A stretch of DNA of 64,000 nucleotides from Hyalella azteca (lineage: Eukaryota > Arthropoda > Malacostraca > Amphipoda > Hyalellidae). Positions 57,892-64,000 of this stretch are shown here, one piece after another (position 1 is the first letter of the stretch; each line of letters opens with the position of its first letter). The DNA is taken from positions 62,001-126,000 of the forward strand of contig NW_025941696.1 of the NCBI RefSeq assembly GCF_000764305.2. The letters are read 5' to 3'. The notes under the pieces were generated by a model. The model saw nothing but the letters and a program-made list of their open reading frames with translations, was not told the origin of the DNA and ran no database searches. Made by a program: the position numbers and the translations under genes.

Positions 57892-58103
57892 GTGAAGATT
57901 CTTTTGATCGTAACGAACCAGCCAGAAATGAGCAACACGAAATGATGGCTTTTGTGGAGGCAATACGCCAAAATTGTCACAATGATTGGCAAAAGCTCAT
58001 CAATATGAATTTAATGGATCCAGTGGGTGGCCTTCATCAACCACGCATTCTCGATCACGAGTCGACGCACGAAATTGCGCTTCTGGAGAATATTCCGAGA
58101 TGA
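57892..58103 (+). CDS. Candidate terminal exon, acidic helical peptide
   Basis: The acceptor-like AACCACTCATATTCAG is followed by two bases of a split codon, 69 open codons and a TGA. The translation includes EDSFDRNEPARNEQHEMMAF, then NCHNDWQKLINMNL, and ends ALLENIPR. The frame is also open upstream of the acceptor. A second frame (57986-58186) continues with protein-like sequence past the stop, so a decayed gene with a frameshift is an alternative. No family is recognised. Confidence 0.3.
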
Positions 58104-58592
58104 TGATCGATGATGATAAGACGGTATATCCGTTACTTCATCATTACGGTGCAAAACTGGGCTTTATTTTGGGCGATCAACGATAAAAACTCGGCGGGCA
58201 AGTGCAACAGTTATATGGTAACGAATTTGGGGACGGAAGTCCCGAGAGCGCAGGCTCTGCGCTGCGGTGTGTTACGTGAGATGGTATAAAGGTTAATAAA
58301 AATTGTTTATTATTAAATTTATGTATTTTACATACGTTTTCGAAAATTTTGACTACAAAATAGGTAAAAAAATAAAGTTGAAAAACACATTAAACAGGAT
58401 GAAACATAGAATTATAAGGAATGAATGGATTTTATCCATACCTGCAATAAAGAAATATCGTCGACGATTTATAACTAGATCTTCATCAAACATTTAAAGT
58501 TAACGGACAAGGTTTGGTTGTGTAATAGGATTATTTAAGAGAACAGTTCCATGACCCCACACGCGTGCTGTAAAAAAGTTCTCGCTTTGCAG

Positions 58593-58711
58593 TTAATCGT
58601 ATAGAACATTTCAGACAGGCGGGACTGCGTGAGAGATGGGACGTCGTCCCAACAAATGCGCTCGAAAAATTCCAAGAGTTTGTCAAAAGTGAGGAGAATG
58701 CAAACACTTAA
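58593..58711 (+). CDS. Candidate exon, possible receptor-like segment
   Basis: A strong acceptor (AAGTTCTCGCTTTGCAG) precedes two bases of a split codon and an open frame reading NRIEHFRQAGLRERWDVVPT, then NALEKFQEFVK. A GTGAGG donor at 58689 would close a 96-bp exon; otherwise the frame stops with TAA at 58709-58711. The pattern I-x-x-F-x-x-x-G-L-x-x-x-W resembles the segment before the last membrane span of ionotropic glutamate-type receptors. The resemblance is short and no membrane exon was found downstream, so the family call is only a suggestion. Confidence 0.35.
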
Positions 58712-61700
58712 GGGTAGCAGTTTTCGGGTCTGTCGTCGACATCCATTACTATTAATTTTGTTCGTACAGCTCTGGCATGATAATTTTTCTCACCATATTT
58801 TTTCTCAACATCAAATTCGGTTGAGCGTTTCACGACCTAAGAATAAATTGCCGTTACATTTGAAACTTGATGCGTTCGAAGCTACTTACTATGCTTCGAA
58901 CCAAAACCTTAATTTGTGGTATTTTTATTCCATTTTAGTCTGAGTGATAGTTGTTGTACTCAAAGCAAATTTCAGAATTCATTATAATATATAAGCATAT
59001 AATTAATACTCAAAGCAAATTTTAGAATTTACCTACATGTTCAGGTAGTAACAGACGTTTGAAAACACAGCATGAAGAAAAAACTCTAAGCAGCATTTTA
59101 CACGAATGTTATACTTGCGGAAGTTTTTGAGGTCGGCGAGTTTGCTTAACGTGTCCGAGGCTGCTTGAAGCCTGCTTTAAATCAGACCGAGAGCGAGCAT
59201 CGCTGTGAGCAAATTTGCTCATGTTCTTCATATCAAATTGAACGCGCGATCTCATTAGTCTATAAATTAGTAAATAGAAAGAGAAGTCAGGGTTTGTTTG
59301 CATCCCTAACCAGGTATTCAAAATACTTAATTGACTTCAACTCAGTACATGTGAAAATAAATTAACAGAGTAATTATGTCAAGATTAATCAATTTAATCA
59401 TAATTCCGAAGTAATTACCATTCAGTTCTCACCCTCAGGTAGCCCAACCTTACTTCTTTAGGAATGTGTCAAGTTGAGGGATGGTGGGAAAGAATTCTTT
59501 ATATCCTAGTTAGGAAATATACTTTCAATGTTGTCCAATTTACGCCTGTGGGAAGGTAGCAAAGTTTGATTAACTCTCTCAGCTTTTTTGTAGTCCTGGA
59601 CGGATGGAAAACAACGCCGAGAATTTCAGGCAGCTCCTTGACGCGTATGATTGAATCTTTCCCGTCATGAGGGATGCCATCAAATATACATTAAAGTCAT
59701 ACAGGCACCAATTTGGAAAATATCTTTCCACGGGGAATTCTTGCCATAAATTTTAACCTCGATATTCACCAATAAACAATTGGTCACTATAGGTACTTGA
59801 AATTTTTTGTCAGCAGTAAACTTGTTTATGATTGGCAGGAATGATTCCACTGCAAACTGCTCTAGCGATAAAGTTTATTGAGCTCAACAGAATAAACTAA
59901 TAGACCAAGATGCTATATTAAGTCATACAGTTAAGCGTCTAATTTGATTTAATAATTTTAGCTAAAATATTTCGCATATTTCTCAAGACCAATCACACGC
60001 CAGGGCCAGCATTTCAATTGTAATATTAGTAGCTTAATTTTATTTAATTTGTTTGCTTAATGAGATCGATGTTGGATGTTTTCAATTGTATGGCATATAA
60101 TTAGTGGATTGTTTGTGCTCCTATTAAATACCCTCATGCAACGGAACGATGGCAGCGCACAGACACGCCTCACGGGACAAGTTCTCGATATCCTGGATGC
60201 GCTGGAAGGTTTTTATGAAATTATCGATATTCCAATTAATATAAACTGAAGGATGTTTCTAGGAGACGTTTATGTGGAGCAAGAATTATCTTGATTTTAA
60301 GCACTGGATGAATGTAATATATCATTCCGCGATTTCTCTAAACCAAGATATTTTATTGCTCCTCAGTTAGCTTTTGTTCTTCGCTCACAAAATTTATTCT
60401 TTACAATGCCAAAAATAACAATAACATTATAACAGCTGACATAAAGTTTCCTGTAGTATATGCCGATGTAAGCTTCCTAGGCGACGTGGGTGGTACATGA
60501 AACTAGTCGAGAACTAGAGTATAATGAACAATTAACAGAATACTGAAACTATACACCTCATATTGAACTAGCCATGAATGACATTGATCAGTTAGTAACT
60601 AAAATTAAACATAACAATTGAAACTGATTGAAAGAAAATAATACAAATAAAGGCAGCATGCTTTAGCAATAAAAAAATAATAATAAATCCTTTTCATATC
60701 AAAGAACAAAAATTAATACCACATTACAGAAATTTATAACGCTTCAAATGATAAACATGACTCAACAAATTTTGCACAGAAATTTAAAAAGTTAACTTGA
60801 AATTTTTAAATAAGTTCCTTCGCGAAGAATAATTCGTAAAATCTGGCACTTAAAACTAACATTCTGAAGTGGAAAAGTAGGAAATCAAGATTCTCGGAGT
60901 GACTGAACAGAAATTAAGAAATTATCTTCTTACGATCGCAAATCAATCAAGTTCAAGTATGCCATGTCGTGGACGTACTCCAGAGTGTACGTGTAGCCAT
61001 AAGCTACAGCAGCAAATATTAGTTCTTGCTGTAGACTACTTGTGTCCTTCAATAGCAGACATACGTAGAACTCTTTGTGGAATAAAGCTATAAAATTTAA
61101 GGAGTTCTAATAAATCGAATTATTGACTACGAGAACTCAAACGATCGAATTGCCAAATGTTGCTGACTACGAATAACTGAGAAATGTCCTGGAGTAACTG
61201 TCACTGGTCAGAAGGAATCTCTGCCATTGTGCTTATAGCGCAAATGGCCCCACCATCACGCCGCATAACACGGCATTAGCTATGGATACATTGCGGTCCT
61301 AATTTGAAGCAGATTTACGGGACTCGCGCTGCGCAGCGACAGGATTACTTCTTTCCGTATTAGGCGATCATTGCTATTTGCATTGCGTTTCCCACAAGAG
61401 AAGGAATGGTTTTAACTGTAACTCAAGAGACACGGCACGCGAAGGCTGCAGCTGCTTCATTGTGTTGCATGAATGTGACCGTCATGAACTTAGTGACAAT
61501 GAATTGCGTTCTCTGAGTTGATCAGTGGAAAAATTTGAGATTTATGACGCGTTATTGAGCACCAGATTGCAATTTTTTCCACATCGAAACTAACCGCTAT
61601 TTTCGAAATAAACTTGCCCGAAATAAAAGAAGAACGGGATTGGATAAATGCACATTCTATAGCTTAAAGAGACAACAGACAATTGTTTAAAACATTATTT

Positions 61701-64000
61701 AGGCTGGGCGTGTGGATTTACCAGGAATAAATACCAAATAAGTATCAATTACTCAACTTTAAGCATATTCAAATACTATTGCAACTTTTTACTTAATCAT
61801 TTGATGAAGATGGACGATTGATTTCATTTGATTGATATTTTTAGTGATGATTCGTGTTGAAAACAGTAAAGCGTATTAAAGTTCAAAGTTATGCCAAGTT
61901 CAAGCAGGACCAAATAGCAAAAGAATGATAAGAAATTTGTAATAGTTTAGAAGCCTAGAATATATTATAATTCCAAATATAAAAGTTTTCACGTCGACAG
62001 ATGCAATCCAGCACTTGGTCTTTTGGTCACCTCTTTTATTTGACTAATAAACTACATTTTACGGGATGACTTGTGCAATATATGGTGCACTTGCGTCGGA
62101 ATCATCAACTGCAGCTCTAGTAAGGAGCTAATGTTACTACAATGATCACCGCCACCACATCCACCCTGAATTATTATACCCGTAATGATAACGTAGTCCC
62201 TTACGAATGAACGACTTGGCATTTAATAATTATTTCAGGAGGTGAATTAATGGAACAAAAGTCTGAGCCCATAATGCAATTAGTTATTCCAATAAAAAAT
62301 CAAGTGTATGTCAAGGAAATTAATTATATAATAAATCCCACTGCTTACAATACAACTTTAACTGAAGGGCCGTACAATACGCACATATTTCTTGTTCGCA
62401 CAACTCTCCGATAAAATCAAAGTAATCATATGAAATAAATCAATGGCAGCATCCATTTATTCCCCTTAGGTTTTTAAAATCTTAATAATTTATCTTCTTC
62501 CAAATTTTTTCGGTATCCAGCATGACATTATATAAATGTTCTACTGATAGAATAACAGTTTGGATACACCGCAAAGTTGTTGATAATAAAAAGATGGGCG
62601 AGTATCACGACGCGAGGCATAACTGTTCCCGCCAAGACGACTTTGTTCTGCTCTGTGATACGATAAGCTGCATTAAATGACGAGTTTTATGGTCGGATTT
62701 TATTAGGATCCTGAGCTTAGTTCGAGTTCACAGCTTTCGTTCATCGGATCATGGAAGTCCAAATATTTTAGTCCCTGCTTCATCCAATAATCTTATATTT
62801 ATGTGCTTGCTGATATTTTTGATTCACGTGGAGGACATCAGTTACAAGACGACTCACATCATTCAATCATGTATTACTTCTCATTCGTTCATGTATCTTC
62901 AAAACAAATAATTTACAAATTGTAATTGCAATTGTTATCCGGCCATGTAGGTTAGGCTTTTAACGAAACCACATTTCGGTCACAAGCATAACTAAAGCAG
63001 CTCATACATGAATACTTCTTACTCGTCACTTCATACCTTACTCATTAGATTTAACTAGTATTCACTATACGAAAAAATAAAAATCTGGGAATAAATTTAA
63101 TAAATCAATTAGAAATTTTACAAACAATACCAGTTTTTTCGCATAAATTACAACATGCTTGTAGTTCATTGCAATTGAAAGATATTAAAATCGTTCCTTC
63201 TATCAAAAAACTTAATAATTTCAATAGGTATATTTAGTTCGTACACCAAGTGAATGATCCACAATAAATGTCAATTTTCATTTCTTGTTATTGGACGCAT
63301 TAATATTGGTATGATCCTGATTTCCCTTTTCGAGGTATAGTTGCAAAGCCAATATTTAGTCCTGGAATGCGCGCCGCGATAGCCCATTTCAAATAATATA
63401 AAAAATAACTCAGCAAGCAACACTAAGTTCAAAGGCACCGAGAGAGCAACGGACGAAGAAGTTTAAGTTTACAGTGGAAACCGCAGAGCTCGGCGCTTGC
63501 AGACCTGCAGACAATCAACAGTAACGCCTTTGCCTTTAAATTGGCAATCCGGGACCGTTCGCTCGTCGGGTTCAAAGCCGCCACGTAATACGAGAAATTT
63601 AGCCGAGACGGCATGTACAGAAGAGCCACTCAAAAGCCAACGCGTGAGGGATTCTTCTATTCCCACGAATTGCGTCTGATCAGTCGTAGCAGAGCTGTTG
63701 AAATACTAGATTGAATGCAATGCAAGGAGGCGGAAGTAAGTACAATATGAAAAAATTCCCAGGTATAGATGTGGGTGAAAAAAGAACGGGTTAAAAAAAC
63801 AGTTGAAGAAAACCTTGGAATCCATGGTTATAACATTATAGATATCGTAGCGAGAGCATGAATCTGCAGCCTCTATTTCACGATAACTCATTAGGTTTCT
63901 TTACTAATGCGGTCATTTTTTAAAATAGTTTACTATTTACTAATATTTAATCAGATGAAATTTATTTAATTAAATGTTCATACAGCCCCCGTAGTGTCTC
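58712..64000. other. AT-rich spacer, scattered weak frames
   Basis: A 24-bp direct duplication (ACTCAAAGCAAATTT type) occurs at about 58958 and 59009. CGCTGCGCAGCG at about 61329 is a 12-bp palindrome. The GC-richer end at 63430-63680 is open in two minus-strand frames and one plus-strand frame; none is clearly coding, and it may be a dispersed repeat. The rest is AT-rich with no supported gene. Confidence 0.45.

Overview
The window is eukaryotic nuclear DNA, almost certainly from an animal with a large, intron-rich, repeat-rich genome. It is AT-rich by eye. It has no operons, no long intact genes and no rRNA or tRNA gene. It holds decayed animal transposons: a Penelope-like retroelement with a GIY-YIG endonuclease, a Tc1-like transposase pseudogene, and a hAT-type non-autonomous element with an 8-bp target duplication. 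These families occur together in arthropods, and a crustacean is plausible. That placement is inference; no species-specific marker was seen.

Layout. 0-9 kb: AT-rich spacer with GC-rich CAG/CTG minisatellites (3.7-4.2 and 7.0 kb), an 80-bp duplicated segment at 2.9 and 4.0 kb, a possible tRNA-derived SINE head (5.3 kb) and one copy of a dispersed repeat (8.8 kb). 9-17 kb: candidate exons, a 12-bp coding-like array (12.7 kb), a degenerate CATATG-type minisatellite (14.6 kb) and a 5' Penelope-like fragment (15.9 kb). 18.5-19.1 kb: a large 22-bp minisatellite full of CACGTG sites. 20-44 kb: further minisatellites (25.7, 27.2, 30.5, 31.8, 34.9 and 41.1 kb) with candidate exons at 20.5, 29.3, 32.5, 37.2 and 38.3 kb. 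45-51 kb: the main transposon cluster, made of the 3' half of a Penelope-like element, the second copy of the dispersed repeat, and a Tc1 pseudogene interrupted just upstream of its start codon by a 1.6-kb hAT-type element. 52-64 kb: candidate exons, two more minisatellites (54.6 and 55.5 kb), a long imperfect inverted repeat (56.9-57.5 kb) and AT-rich spacer.

How it fits together. The window reads as intron and intergenic DNA of one or more large genes on both strands, with exons of 90-350 bp far apart. The exon calls rest on an open frame bounded by splice-like sites, not on recognised homology, and carry low to moderate confidence; some will be chance. The transposon and minisatellite calls are much firmer. 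The best-supported unusual content is the nested hAT-in-Tc1 insertion, the degenerate hammerhead-like ends shared by two Penelope-like fragments, the 57-kb foldback, and the unusual density of minisatellites.
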